Assembly (NCBI GenBank): GCA_947498815.1
Contig: CANMLU010000003.1
Span: 1 to 64,000 of the forward strand
Direction: 5' to 3'
DNA: 64,000 bases
From: an uncultured Aquimarina sp.
GTDB taxonomy: Bacteria > Bacteroidota > Bacteroidia > Flavobacteriales > Flavobacteriaceae
Shown here: positions 9,559 to 18,325 of the stretch, in pieces
How the letters are laid out: every line of letters begins with the position of its first letter
How positions within the stretch are numbered: the stretch's first letter is position 1
Program-made: the position numbers and the translations under genes
Notes under the pieces: generated by a model
Told to the model about the DNA's origin: nothing
The model's database searches: none
The model's input: the letters and a program-made list of their open reading frames with translations, nothing else

Positions 9559-10326
9559 ATGAGACGCGGTGGCCTAAAAATCCGAATACTTATAGGTTTG
9601 GCTATAGTTGCATTTGCTTTTATCAAAAAATGCAATAACAAAACCTTGAACCCCTATACAGATAGAGAACAGAACATTAATATGACTAGTGATCAGGAAA
9701 TTGCCATTGGACTGCAAAGTGCTCCGGCAATGGCTCAACAACATGGTGGATTGTATCCAGATCAAAAACTTCAGAGTTATATTGATATGATTGGTAACAA
9801 GCTTGTGAATTCGAGTATGGCTAAGCAAACACCATATAAGTACGAATTTCATCTCTTGGCTGACCCAAATACAATTAATGCTTTTGCCTTGCCAGGAGGG
9901 CAAATTTTTATAACCTACGCCCTACTATCAAAATTGGAGAATGAGGATCAAGTAGCAGGAGTATTGGGGCATGAAATTGGACATGTACTAGGGCGACATT
10001 CGGCGGAGAGAATTGCAGAGCATGAATTCTGGAAAACAATATCTACAGGAGCATCCGTTGGAGCAGATATGGGAGGATTAGTAAATGGTATTGGTCAAAA
10101 TGTTTTATTAGGGAATGGTCGTGGCGATGAGTTAGAAAGTGACAAACTCGGCGTGTTGTTTATGATCAACTCTGGTTATAACCCCGAAGAAATGATAGGC
10201 GTTATGAAAGTATTAAAATCCGCTGCCGGACCTAATCGCACTCCAGAGTTTCAAAGTACACACCCAGATCCAGATAATCGTATTGAAAAAATAAGAGAAG
10301 CTATAAAAGAATATAGTGGACAATAA
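9559..10326 (+). CDS. M48-family zinc metalloprotease, membrane-anchored
   Basis: A 255-residue protein with a short basic N-terminus and one hydrophobic segment (about residues 8-22) followed by KKC, so a membrane anchor or lipoprotein is possible. The catalytic HExxH is HEIGH at 138-142 (VLGHEIGHVLGRHSAERIAE), and the downstream Glu ligand lies in ELESDKLG. LPGGQIFITYALL before the active site is typical of M48 (Loi22/BepA-like) peptidases, which act in envelope protein quality control. Length fits the compact M48C group, without TPR repeats. Confidence 0.87.
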   Translation: MRRGGLKIRILIGLAIVAFAFIKKCNNKTLNPYTDREQNINMTSDQEIAIGLQSAPAMAQQHGGLYPDQKLQSYIDMIGNKLVNSSMAKQTPYKYEFHLLADPNTINAFALPGGQIFITYALLSKLENEDQVAGVLGHEIGHVLGRHSAERIAEHEFWKTISTGASVGADMGGLVNGIGQNVLLGNGRGDELESDKLGVLFMINSGYNPEEMIGVMKVLKSAAGPNRTPEFQSTHPDPDNRIEKIREAIKEYSGQ

Positions 10327-10362
10327 AAAAGTGCTGCTTATTTAAATAAGCAGCACTTTTAT
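10327..10362. terminator. Bidirectional terminator between convergent genes
   Basis: A near-perfect inverted repeat AAAAGTGCTGCTTATTT / AAATAAGCAGCACTTTT (about 10327-10360) with A-run before and T-run after. It serves the M48 gene on the plus strand and the ankyrin gene on the minus strand. Confidence 0.85.
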
Positions 10363-10390
10363 TAATTTCAAAATATTCCAGTAGACTTAT

Positions 10391-10771
10391 CTACGATAAC
10401 TTTTCCAAAAGAACAATAGCCTCTTTAGCGTTAGATAATTTTGCAAATTTCATCGCATTATTACCCTTACTATCTCTGGTTTTAACATTTGCTCCTTTAT
10501 CAACAAGTACTTGAATAATCTCTACTCGATTATAGCGAGCGGCGTACATAAGTGGGGTCATTCCATCCCATTTTTCGTTAACATCGCTTCCAAGTTCGAT
10601 CATCTTTTTTACAGCATCCAAATCACCTTTTACAATAGCCATGCAAAATGGATTAGTTTTAAAACTGGTCTGTTCGTAATCATGGTTTTCTGTAACCGCT
10701 ACAGTTTCTGTTGCAAAACTGGCAGAAGCGATAAATGCAAGTGCCAGGGTTACTAAAATTGTTTTTTTCAT
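10391..10771 (-). CDS. Periplasmic ankyrin-repeat protein
   Basis: A 126-residue exported protein: a signal peptide MKKTILVTLALAFIASASFA, then three ankyrin-type repeats (FCMAIVKGDLDAVKKMIELGSDVNEK, GMTPLMYAARYNRVEIIQVLVDKGANVK, GNNAMKFAKLSNAKEAIVLLEKL). Ankyrin repeats are protein-binding; the partner is unknown. Small exported ankyrin proteins are common in Bacteroidota. Own transcription unit, divergent from gpmI across 448 bases. Confidence 0.85.
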   Translation of the reverse strand: MKKTILVTLALAFIASASFATETVAVTENHDYEQTSFKTNPFCMAIVKGDLDAVKKMIELGSDVNEKWDGMTPLMYAARYNRVEIIQVLVDKGANVKTRDSKGNNAMKFAKLSNAKEAIVLLEKLS

Positions 10772-11219
10772 AATGAATTTGATTTAAAATTATTTGATTG
10801 ACTTATATATACAAGACTCTTAACTTTTACTTTAGTTACTTATTTATTACTAAATAACAGAACTTTAACCTTTATATAACAAAACATTTGGCCACTACTA
10901 CACCAACTTAACAAAGTTTAAAGCGCCAAATATTGAGGTGAGACAATGTTAAATCTGTTGATGCGAATAAATTATAAAATTCGCATAAAATAGACTTCAA
11001 TTGTAAGAATAACTCACTAATAATCTTTTGTAAACAAATAACTTAATAGTTTCATAAAAACCATGCCCTAAATAACCCTAAAGAAAGAATATCATTACCC
11101 AGTAATAATGGATGCTTTTTGTGTACGTCTTAATGAAATTGTAACTTTGTGTCTTGCCTTATTTCCAAGGCCTCTAGACTAAAAACCAACAACCAATCAA
11201 AACTTAAATTTTAAACGGT
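10772..11219. other. Intergenic region upstream of gpmI and the ankyrin gene
   Basis: 448 AT-rich bases between divergent genes. I see no gene. The right part holds a good Bacteroidota promoter (11119-11149) for gpmI. A short 5-bp stem GCCTT/AAGGC (11156-11171) lies at the expected 5' end of that transcript. Nothing else is recognisable. Confidence 0.6.
11119..11149 (+). promoter_or_regulatory. Promoter of gpmI (TTG-N20-TAACTTTG)
   Basis: TTG at 11119-11121 and TAACTTTG at 11142-11149 match the Bacteroidota housekeeping consensus TTG / TAnnTTTG with a 20-base spacer. The expected RNA start is about 11155, giving a leader of about 65 nt. Confidence 0.7.
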
Positions 11220-12737
11220 ATGAATAAAAAAGTTATCCTAATGATTTTGGATGGATGGGGTACCTCTCCTGACCCCAAAGTATCTGCAATTGACCATGCA
11301 AAAACTGAGTTTATCGATAACCTTTATAAAACATACCCGAATGCAGCTTTGCGCACCGATGGGCTTCATGTTGGATTACCTGATGGTCAAATGGGAAACA
11401 GTGAAGTTGGACATATGAATCTTGGGGCTGGTAGAATTGTATATCAAGATTTGGCCAAAATAAATCTGGCGGTGCAAAATAACACCCTAAAGAATGAGAG
11501 CGTACTAATAGATGCTTTTCAATACGCTAAAAAGAATGATAAAAACATTCACCTTCTTGGCTTGGTAAGTGACGGAGGTGTACATTCACACATTAACCAT
11601 ATCAAAGGATTACTTGATGCTGCGAATTCTTATGAATTAAAGAATGTTTTTTTGCATGCCTTTACAGATGGTCGCGATGTTGATCCAAAATCCGGGAAAA
11701 ATCACATCAAAAACATTCAGGATTATATGTCAAAAACCACTGGTAAAGTAGCTTCAATTATAGGAAGATATTATGCCATGGACAGAGATAAAAGATGGGA
11801 ACGCGTAAAATTAGCCTATGATCTTTTAGTTAACGGTATGGGTGAAAAAAGTAATGACGCTGTTAAAAGTATTGAGGCAAGTTATGCCAATAATATTACA
11901 GATGAGTTTATCGAACCTATTTCCTTGCAGGAAAACGGAGCACCTATCGCAACTATTAAAGATGATGATGTTGTGATTTTCTTCAATTTTAGAACAGATC
12001 GTGGTAGAGAACTCACCGAAATGCTCTCTCAAAATGACATGCATGAATACAATACACACAAGTTGTCTTTATACTATGTGACGATGACAAACTATGATGA
12101 TACATTTGATAGTATCAAGGTCGTATATGATAAAGAAAATATTACTGAAACCCTTGGTGAAGTACTCTCCAAAGCAGGAAAAAAACAAATTCGCATTGCC
12201 GAAACCGAAAAATACCCACATGTTACTTTCTTCTTTTCTGGAGGACAAGAAGAACCATTTGAAGGAGAATCCAGAATCTTAAGAAATTCTCCCAAAGTAG
12301 CAACTTATGATCTAAAGCCCGAAATGAGTGCTTATGAATTAAAGGACGCTTTGGTTCCCGAATTACAAAAAGGCGAAGTGGATTTTGTTTGCCTTAATTT
12401 TGCCAATGGAGATATGGTAGGCCATACTGGTGTCATGGAAGCCGCCATAAAGGCTTGCGAGGTAGTTGATGATTGCGTAAAAGATGTTGTGACCACTGGA
12501 TTAGACAATGGGTACGCTACTATTCTTATTGCCGATCATGGAAATTGCGAGACCATGATAAATCCCGATGGCTCTCCTAACACAGCACACACGACCAATC
12601 CGGTTCCTTTTATTTTGATCGATCAGGATCAAATACAAGTCAAAGATGGAGTGTTGGGTGACATTGCCCCTACTATCTTGGATCTTATGGGCATCAACAA
12701 ACCAAATGCCATGACGCAGAATTCATTGGTCAAATAA
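11220..12737 (+). CDS. gpmI: 2,3-bisphosphoglycerate-independent phosphoglycerate mutase
   Basis: A 505-residue, full-length iPGM. It interconverts 3- and 2-phosphoglycerate in glycolysis and gluconeogenesis in the cytoplasm, using two Mn ions and a phosphoserine. Metal-ligand region ILDGWG (Asp11), the phosphorylated Ser61 in MGNSEVGHMNLGAGR, and the late metal-binding motif IADHGNCETM are all present, as is FTDGRDVDPKSG of the mutase domain. It is preceded by its own promoter and followed by an unrelated lipoprotein gene. Confidence 0.96.
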   Translation: MNKKVILMILDGWGTSPDPKVSAIDHAKTEFIDNLYKTYPNAALRTDGLHVGLPDGQMGNSEVGHMNLGAGRIVYQDLAKINLAVQNNTLKNESVLIDAFQYAKKNDKNIHLLGLVSDGGVHSHINHIKGLLDAANSYELKNVFLHAFTDGRDVDPKSGKNHIKNIQDYMSKTTGKVASIIGRYYAMDRDKRWERVKLAYDLLVNGMGEKSNDAVKSIEASYANNITDEFIEPISLQENGAPIATIKDDDVVIFFNFRTDRGRELTEMLSQNDMHEYNTHKLSLYYVTMTNYDDTFDSIKVVYDKENITETLGEVLSKAGKKQIRIAETEKYPHVTFFFSGGQEEPFEGESRILRNSPKVATYDLKPEMSAYELKDALVPELQKGEVDFVCLNFANGDMVGHTGVMEAAIKACEVVDDCVKDVVTTGLDNGYATILIADHGNCETMINPDGSPNTAHTTNPVPFILIDQDQIQVKDGVLGDIAPTILDLMGINKPNAMTQNSLVK

Positions 12738-12839
12738 ATAGAAACCTATTCAAATCTGTTATTTGTTAAACTACATCTAAAATCTTGTTGATGGCTTAGT
12801 CTTTGTGGTACATTCGTGTATACACAATCAATAATCAAA

Positions 12840-13427
12840 ATGAAAAAAATTCTATTAATTTCGATAACGATACTTTTAAACGCTTGTATTAGCGCTTCAA
12901 TTTCTGTAAACACAGATGTTTTGGAGGAAAAGACTACTACCGAAACTAGTAAGCAGAGTTCAAACACTGTGGTGACACCATCGAAATCCGATATACTCAT
13001 TGGGAAACAAAAACGAAAAGCACTCGAACAAGAACCCTATGGATCATGGTTTAATAAGAATTACGAAAACTATACTGTAGATGCAGCAACCGTAGAAAAG
13101 TTATCTCCTTATCTTGATGGTGTCTTTATCAAAGTCTTTATGGGAACTTGGTGTAACGATAGCAAAAGAGAAACTCCTGCTTTTTATAAAATTCTAGATG
13201 ATTCTAAATTCGATTATCAAAACCATGAATTAATCACTGTTACACGTTCAAGAAACACTCCAGAAGGTTATGAAAAAGGATTAGATATTATTCGTGTACC
13301 TACATTTATATTCTATAAAAAAGGCAAAGAAATTGGTCGTTATGTAGAGTTTGCGAGAGAAAGTCTTGAAAAAGACATGCTAGCGATTGTTTCCGGAATT
13401 CCTTACAAACATTCTTATGAGGATTAA
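12840..13427 (+). CDS. Thioredoxin-fold lipoprotein with a single active-site Cys
   Basis: A 195-residue lipoprotein. The ATG at 12840 gives MKKILLISITILLNAC (lipobox Cys16); a GTG upstream at 12816 would add eight residues ahead of the signal and overlaps a possible promoter element (TTG 12788-12790, TACATTCG 12809-12816). After a Ser/Thr-rich spacer the C-terminal half has a thioredoxin-like pattern: FMGTWCNDSKRETPAFY in place of the WCxxC loop, and the cis-Pro strand IIRVPTFIFYKKGKEIGRYV. The second Cys of the CxxC is replaced (WCNDS), so a normal dithiol oxidoreductase reaction is unlikely. Function unknown. Confidence 0.8.
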   Translation: MKKILLISITILLNACISASISVNTDVLEEKTTTETSKQSSNTVVTPSKSDILIGKQKRKALEQEPYGSWFNKNYENYTVDAATVEKLSPYLDGVFIKVFMGTWCNDSKRETPAFYKILDDSKFDYQNHELITVTRSRNTPEGYEKGLDIIRVPTFIFYKKGKEIGRYVEFARESLEKDMLAIVSGIPYKHSYED

Positions 13428-13443
13428 ATCTCTTCGATTTTGA

Positions 13444-13471
13444 TTGAATACTAATATTCTTTGTAAATTTG
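13444..13471 (+). promoter_or_regulatory. Promoter of map (TTG-N17-TAAATTTG)
   Basis: TTG at 13444-13446 and TAAATTTG at 13464-13471 fit the Bacteroidota promoter consensus with a 17-base spacer, 32 bases before the map start codon. Confidence 0.7.
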
Positions 13472-13502
13472 CCTTCTTTTAATTCGGAATTGTATACAAA
13501 CT

Positions 13503-14324
13503 ATGAGCATTATTGCCAAAACACGTGAAGAAATAGAATTAATGCGCGAGAGTGCCTTAATTGTCTCAAAAACATTGGGAATGTTGGCCACAGAGGTTAA
13601 ACCAGGAGTAACCACCTTACATTTAGACAAACTGGCCGAAGAATTTATCAGGGATCATGGAGCGATTCCAGGATTTTTGGGGTTATATGATTTTCCGAAT
13701 ACTTTATGTATGAGCCCAAATGCACAGGTAGTACATGGGATACCAAATAATACTCCGCTAGAAGAAGGTGACATCATATCTATCGATTGCGGGGCTATTA
13801 AAAATGATTTTTATGGAGACCATGCCTATACTTTCCCGGTAGGAGAAATCTCGGAAGATGTAGAACGATTACTTCGTATCACCAAAGAGTCATTGTATAT
13901 AGGGATTGCTCAACTTAAAATTGGAAATCGCGTTGGAGATGTTGGGTATGCTATCCAGAAATTCACAGAAGAAGCTGGATATGGTGTGGTAAGAGAATTG
14001 GTTGGTCATGGATTGGGTCGAAAAATGCATGAAGACCCCGAAATGCCAAACTATGGTCGTAGAGGTAAAGGGAAGAAATTTATCGAAGGAATGGTTGTCG
14101 CTATTGAGCCTATGACAAACATGGGTACACATCGTATCAAACAATTACAAGACGGATGGACTATTCTTACTGCAGATGGTAAACCAAGTGCTCATTTTGA
14201 GCATGATGTGGCGATTATTGATGGTAAACCAGAGATCTTATCTACGTTTAAATATATCTATCAAGCCTTGGGTATCGAATCTGATGAAGAAGATGCCTTT
14301 AGACAAGAAGTGCTAACGGTTTAG
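13503..14324 (+). CDS. map: Type I methionine aminopeptidase
   Basis: A 273-residue enzyme that removes the initiator Met from new proteins. The five metal ligands are all visible: Asp95 and Asp106 (SIDCGAIKNDFYGDHAYTF), His169 (VGHGLGRKMHEDP), Glu202 (VAIEPMTNMG) and Glu233 (HFEHDVAI), plus the substrate His78 (VVHGIPNN). It has no N-terminal zinc-finger extension; the last 30 residues are a short acidic tail. Own promoter; the following methyltransferase gene starts 43 bases after its stop and may be co-transcribed. Confidence 0.96.
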   Translation: MSIIAKTREEIELMRESALIVSKTLGMLATEVKPGVTTLHLDKLAEEFIRDHGAIPGFLGLYDFPNTLCMSPNAQVVHGIPNNTPLEEGDIISIDCGAIKNDFYGDHAYTFPVGEISEDVERLLRITKESLYIGIAQLKIGNRVGDVGYAIQKFTEEAGYGVVRELVGHGLGRKMHEDPEMPNYGRRGKGKKFIEGMVVAIEPMTNMGTHRIKQLQDGWTILTADGKPSAHFEHDVAIIDGKPEILSTFKYIYQALGIESDEEDAFRQEVLTV

Positions 14325-14367
14325 CACACATATATTTCCCAAAGTCAGCTTTGTGTAACATTTTTGG

Positions 14368-15135
14368 ATGAAAAAACTCTTTAAATTTATACTGAATACC
14401 ATACCCAGGCCACTTTTAATTCGATTGAGTTATGTTGTAAGGCCTTTGGTATCATTATTCCTTCGAGGCAATACATATACAGATCCGATAGATGGCAAAA
14501 GTTTTTCGAAGTTCCTACCCTATGGATATGGTAAACAGCGTGATAATGTACTCTCTCCTTCTACTCTATCTTTAGAACGCCATAGATTACTTTGGTTATA
14601 TCTTAAAAACGAAACTAATTTTTTTACCACTCAAGCCAAAGTCTTGCATTTTGCTCCAGAACAAGCCTTTTATAAGCGATTTAGAAAACTAAAACACCTT
14701 AATTATACCACAACCGATCTTAATTCACCTTTGGCAGATGTAAAAGCAGATATCTGTGACCTACCTTTTGATGAAGATCAATACGATATTATTTTCTGCA
14801 ATCATGTCTTGGAACATATTCCTGATGACACAAAAGCCATGCAAGAAATTCTTCGGGTTTTAAAACCTGGCGGTATGGCTATTTTACAAATTCCACAAGA
14901 TTTAAGCAGAGAAATTACTTTTGAAGACGATACCATTACTGATCCTGCAGCTCGTGCCGAGATATTTGGTCAATACGATCATGTAAGAGTTTATGGCCGA
15001 GATTATTTTGAAAAACTAAGATCTATTGGTTTTAATGTCGAAGAAGTTGATTACACTAATACGTTGTCTAAAGAAGAAGTCATAAAATATTGTCTTGCTC
15101 CGGGCGAGATACTTCCTGTTTGTTATAAATTATAA
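14368..15135 (+). CDS. Class I SAM-dependent methyltransferase
   Basis: A 255-residue protein. The Methyltransf_11-like core lies at about 90-200: LHFAPEQAFYKRF in the SAM-binding position, DLNSPLADVKADICDLPFDEDQYDIIFCNHVLEHI, and [17 protein letters not shown]. The region after the core (YDHVRVYGRDYFEKLRSIGF) is common to methyltransferases of cell-surface sugar pathways, but the substrate cannot be assigned. The basic N-terminus (NTIPRPLLIRLSYVVRPLVSLFLRG) is hydrophobic enough to sit at the membrane. It follows map closely. Confidence 0.82.
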   Translation: MKKLFKFILNTIPRPLLIRLSYVVRPLVSLFLRGNTYTDPIDGKSFSKFLPYGYGKQRDNVLSPSTLSLERHRLLWLYLKNETNFFTTQAKVLHFAPEQAFYKRFRKLKHLNYTTTDLNSPLADVKADICDLPFDEDQYDIIFCNHVLEHIPDDTKAMQEILRVLKPGGMAILQIPQDLSREITFEDDTITDPAARAEIFGQYDHVRVYGRDYFEKLRSIGFNVEEVDYTNTLSKEEVIKYCLAPGEILPVCYKL

Positions 15136-15213
15136 AAAAAGTAAATTTCATAGGGTAAGATTTTAGTCTATTGCGGCACTATAGAGTGTTAAACAATGCT
15201 AAAATTAGTACTT

Positions 15214-16698
15214 ATGAAATATATAGATATAAAAAGTAAACTTCAATTTTCAATTACTTTTTTCGCTCTCTTTTTTTCTACTCTTACCATAGCTCAAAAA
15301 ATAAAAATAAAAAAAGAAGAGCTTTTTATCAATAAAACAATAGTTTGTAATATTAATAATGTTGGGACTCATTATGATTTTTTAGAATTAAATTCTACAA
15401 CGCCTGTTTTAAAAATAGAATTTAAAAAACTAAACATCACCGCAGATCAACTAAAACAATGGCTTATTGTTTCTAATACGGACGGATCAAAAAAATCCCA
15501 GATCGAGTTCGAATTTTTATCCTTTACGTTAAATACAAAAAAAGCCATTTCAGAATTGCTAATAAAGAAATATAATTTAATAGGATTACAGGGGTTTGAT
15601 ACTAAAAAAATTGAAGATTTTTTTGCCACGAAACGTCCTAATCTAACAGAGTTATATAATAATCAAATGGTAGCTCTCACTCAGGAAAACCTAATCAATT
15701 CAAATTATACTGGGAAATTAGGTATTGAAGTTTCTGATACCGGGACTGTATACACTTTGGATGAAATTAATAATACTGAAAAAGTTGTCGTAGGAAAAAT
15801 ATCTGCTCCAAGTCAAAACTCTCCCGGTGTTAAGATAAAAGTAATCGATTTAGACCAAAATTTGGTAGCTGAAGCTTATTTCACGGGTAATGACAGTTAT
15901 ATGGTTGACACTCACAATATTTATAAAACAGGAACTACCCAATTTTCATTTAAGGCAAAAAATAAATATATGCCCGCTACCAAAGCCGGATTTTTTACAG
16001 AATTAGTGGAACAACTATATCAAAGAGGATACCCGTTAGGTCATGCCATAAAAGAATATAAAATGGGAGCTGCTCTGCAAGAATACAACGAAGCTATTGC
16101 CAAGTCACCCAATATCTATAATGTTAAAGGATATACTATAGACAAGGAAGGCAATAAAATCGAAGGGAAAATTGAAATGATCTTTGAAAAAATATATGAT
16201 CCGACCGGGGCATCTCGAACCGATATGAAGGAGGAAAACATAGGAAAAACAGTAACTATTAGTCATATTAAAACTAACGGTCAAAAAAAGACAACACGGT
16301 TAATTGCCAGAGATGAAAGTCGATTTTGTGTTTTCAAAGAAGATGGCACCGAAATATGTTATCAAGGATTCAAGGTAAAAAAAATCAAGCTGGGATTGGC
16401 CGATTTAGGTAATTCTGTAGGAACCCTACTAAAACAATATGGTTATTTCAAGGAAATCAAAAAAGGAAAGTTATTAAGCTTGTATCAAGAACTTCCCAGT
16501 ACCGATTATTTAATAAAGCTCAATACACAAGACAAAGCCTTTCGAATTAGGGATGCAAAATCAAAAAGAGGTAAAGCCAGCCTTACAGAGTATCTTTCAG
16601 GTTGTCATTTTTCTGAAATCACAGATTACATTGATATAAAAGAAGAAGAAACCCTAAAAAACTTCATCTCCTTATATAATACCGAGCCTTGTAAGTAA
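15214..16698 (+). CDS. Secreted protein of unknown function
   Basis: About 494 residues; family not recognised. The ATG at 15214 gives a normal signal peptide (MKYIDIKSKLQFSITFFALF.., cleavage near TIAQ); an in-frame ATG at 15196 would add six residues. The mature protein is Lys/Asn-rich, with no transmembrane segment and no T9SS tail. Two possible lobes: about 30-300 and a C-terminal part about 300-494 with SRFCVFKEDGTEICYQGFKVKKIKLG, which reads like a repeated beta-strand unit. A periplasmic or surface location is inferred from the signal peptide alone. Confidence 0.65.
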   Translation: MKYIDIKSKLQFSITFFALFFSTLTIAQKIKIKKEELFINKTIVCNINNVGTHYDFLELNSTTPVLKIEFKKLNITADQLKQWLIVSNTDGSKKSQIEFEFLSFTLNTKKAISELLIKKYNLIGLQGFDTKKIEDFFATKRPNLTELYNNQMVALTQENLINSNYTGKLGIEVSDTGTVYTLDEINNTEKVVVGKISAPSQNSPGVKIKVIDLDQNLVAEAYFTGNDSYMVDTHNIYKTGTTQFSFKAKNKYMPATKAGFFTELVEQLYQRGYPLGHAIKEYKMGAALQEYNEAIAKSPNIYNVKGYTIDKEGNKIEGKIEMIFEKIYDPTGASRTDMKEENIGKTVTISHIKTNGQKKTTRLIARDESRFCVFKEDGTEICYQGFKVKKIKLGLADLGNSVGTLLKQYGYFKEIKKGKLLSLYQELPSTDYLIKLNTQDKAFRIRDAKSKRGKASLTEYLSGCHFSEITDYIDIKEEETLKNFISLYNTEPCK

Positions 16699-16737
16699 AA
16701 TGATGAATAGTAGTATCCGCCATAATTCTGTAACGAG

Positions 16738-16763
16738 ACCCCTGCATTTAACATTGCAGGGGT
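16738..16763. terminator. GC-rich hairpin between convergent genes
   Basis: A perfect 9-bp stem ACCCCTGCA / TGCAGGGGT in the 144-base gap between the secreted protein (plus) and apbE (minus). The T-tract after it is poor (ACTTGTTT), so it is a probable but imperfect terminator. Confidence 0.6.
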
Positions 16764-16842
16764 ACTTGTTTAGTTACATGGATAGTTTCAAATATTAACC
16801 CTTAAAACAGTAAGAACATTCTTCACAATTCTAGTTTACTTA

Positions 16843-17838
16843 TTAATTTTCTGGAAAACTATTGAAAGCTTTGGTTTTTAATTCTTTATTCTGGTCTTCA
16901 TAAATAAAGAAGACCTTTAATTCTGGATGGTTTTTTAAGAATTGTATCGATTGTTCAAATCCCATAGACATTAAAGCCGTTGCATAGGCATCAGCCGTCA
17001 TACATGTATTGGTGAGCACAGATACGCTTAACAAGTTTGATTTATGTGGATATCCGGTTTTGGTATCGATTATATGTGCATAGCGATTACCATTTTCATC
17101 CAATTTATATTTCCGGTAGCTACCCGATGTAGCCATGGCTTCATCTTGTAATGAAATCACTTTACTATAAGATTGAGTTTTATCAAAATTAGGATCTTCG
17201 ACACCTATGGCCCATGGCTTCTGTTTCATAAGATTTTGCCCTTTCCCTCTTATTTCGCCTCCTATTTCAATCAAATAATTTTCAAAACCTTTGCTTTCGA
17301 CAAACTCTGCAAAAACGTCTACGGCATATCCTTTTGCCAATGCATTAAAATCAATATAAGTCTCTACATTATTCTTCACAATCTTTCCTTCCTTCAACAC
17401 CACTTTATCCAAACCAACAGACAAAAGCAAACTGTCTATTTTAAGACTATCTAAGCCTTTTATCTTTCCTTCAGGACCAAAATCCCAAGCATTTACCAAA
17501 ACGCCAATAGTGGGATCAAAAGCCCCATTGGTTTCTTTGTATATTCTCTTGGAGGTAGCAAATACTTTTTTAAAGTGTTGATCAACCTGGATTGTAGTAT
17601 CCCCTCTATTTATTCTTGATATATCAGAGTCTTTGATATATGTTGACATTGATTGATTTATAATAGCTATAATGCTATCATAGGATTGAGAAAAATCCAA
17701 TTCATCCTTATCTATAAATTGAACAGAAAAAGTAGTTCCAAACGCTTGTCCATTGTTATAATTGAGATGCAGTTTTGGCTCCTCTTTGCATGAGATTAAA
17801 AATCCCAATATTGCTACAGCAAATATTTTGCGAATCAT
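16843..17838 (-). CDS. apbE: FAD:protein FMN transferase (ApbE), lipoprotein
   Basis: A 331-residue lipoprotein (lipobox FLISC, Cys17). ApbE takes FMN from FAD and attaches it by a phosphoester to Thr residues of NqrB and NqrC. The hallmarks are all visible: AFGTTFSVQF, YKETNGAFDPTIGVLVNAWDFG, YIDFNALAKGYAVDVFAE, NYLIEIGGEIRGKG, MATSGSYRKY, HIIDTKTGYP and MTADAYATALMSMG. It lies on the same strand as, and downstream of, nqrA-F, with two other genes between, which fits a job in Nqr maturation in the periplasm. Confidence 0.95.
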   Translation of the reverse strand: MIRKIFAVAILGFLISCKEEPKLHLNYNNGQAFGTTFSVQFIDKDELDFSQSYDSIIAIINQSMSTYIKDSDISRINRGDTTIQVDQHFKKVFATSKRIYKETNGAFDPTIGVLVNAWDFGPEGKIKGLDSLKIDSLLLSVGLDKVVLKEGKIVKNNVETYIDFNALAKGYAVDVFAEFVESKGFENYLIEIGGEIRGKGQNLMKQKPWAIGVEDPNFDKTQSYSKVISLQDEAMATSGSYRKYKLDENGNRYAHIIDTKTGYPHKSNLLSVSVLTNTCMTADAYATALMSMGFEQSIQFLKNHPELKVFFIYEDQNKELKTKAFNSFPEN

Positions 17839-17843
17839 ACTTC

Positions 17844-18221
17844 TTAATTCAGATGAGTTTCTATAGGTTGCAGTCCTGCATATTCCAACATATATTCTTC
17901 ATTCAAAAACAGGGGTTTATTAGGATTTTCTGCGTTCTGCAAACCAACTCCGGCATAAAACACTTTGGCCTCTTGTTCGATTGCATGCTTCTTGAATGCC
18001 TCCATCCACACTATGTCATAATTATGAGGGTTATCGGGATATGCAATTGCTTTGACTACTACAAAATAACGTTGATTAGACTTATCAATACATACAAATT
18101 GCGGATGTTTACCCAATTTGCTGTTAATCGCTATAAATTCGAAGCCTTTTTTCTCTAATTCTTCGCCTACGATATTCATGGCGAGATTATGTAATTCTTG
18201 TTTGGTCAGTATCCTTGTCAT
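17844..18221 (-). CDS. Small conserved-looking cytoplasmic protein next to apbE
   Basis: A 125-residue soluble protein with no signal peptide or transmembrane segment; it ends 5 bases before apbE begins, so the two are almost surely co-transcribed. The central strand-helix pattern (HPQFVCIDKSNQRYFVVVKAIAYP .. VWMEAFKKHA .. AKVFYAGVGLQNA) resembles restriction-endonuclease-like or small alpha/beta folds, but no catalytic motif is clear. Genes in this position have sometimes been labelled as an Nqr subunit F; the sequence has no ferredoxin, FAD or NADH motif to support that. Function unknown. Confidence 0.75.
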   Translation of the reverse strand: MTRILTKQELHNLAMNIVGEELEKKGFEFIAINSKLGKHPQFVCIDKSNQRYFVVVKAIAYPDNPHNYDIVWMEAFKKHAIEQEAKVFYAGVGLQNAENPNKPLFLNEEYMLEYAGLQPIETHLN

Positions 18222-18325
18222 TGCGGTGCAAAGATATTATTTTGAAACAGAATTCTTTAGTTCAAAATCTTTTTCTCGATACAATTTTTCTTAAAAAAAT
18301 ACTCGAAATGATGATTTTGAAGGTA

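Noticed and set aside
12816-12839. GTG start for the thioredoxin-fold lipoprotein
   Set aside because: It adds eight residues ahead of a clean MKK lipoprotein signal and overlaps the promoter-like stretch TACATTCG.
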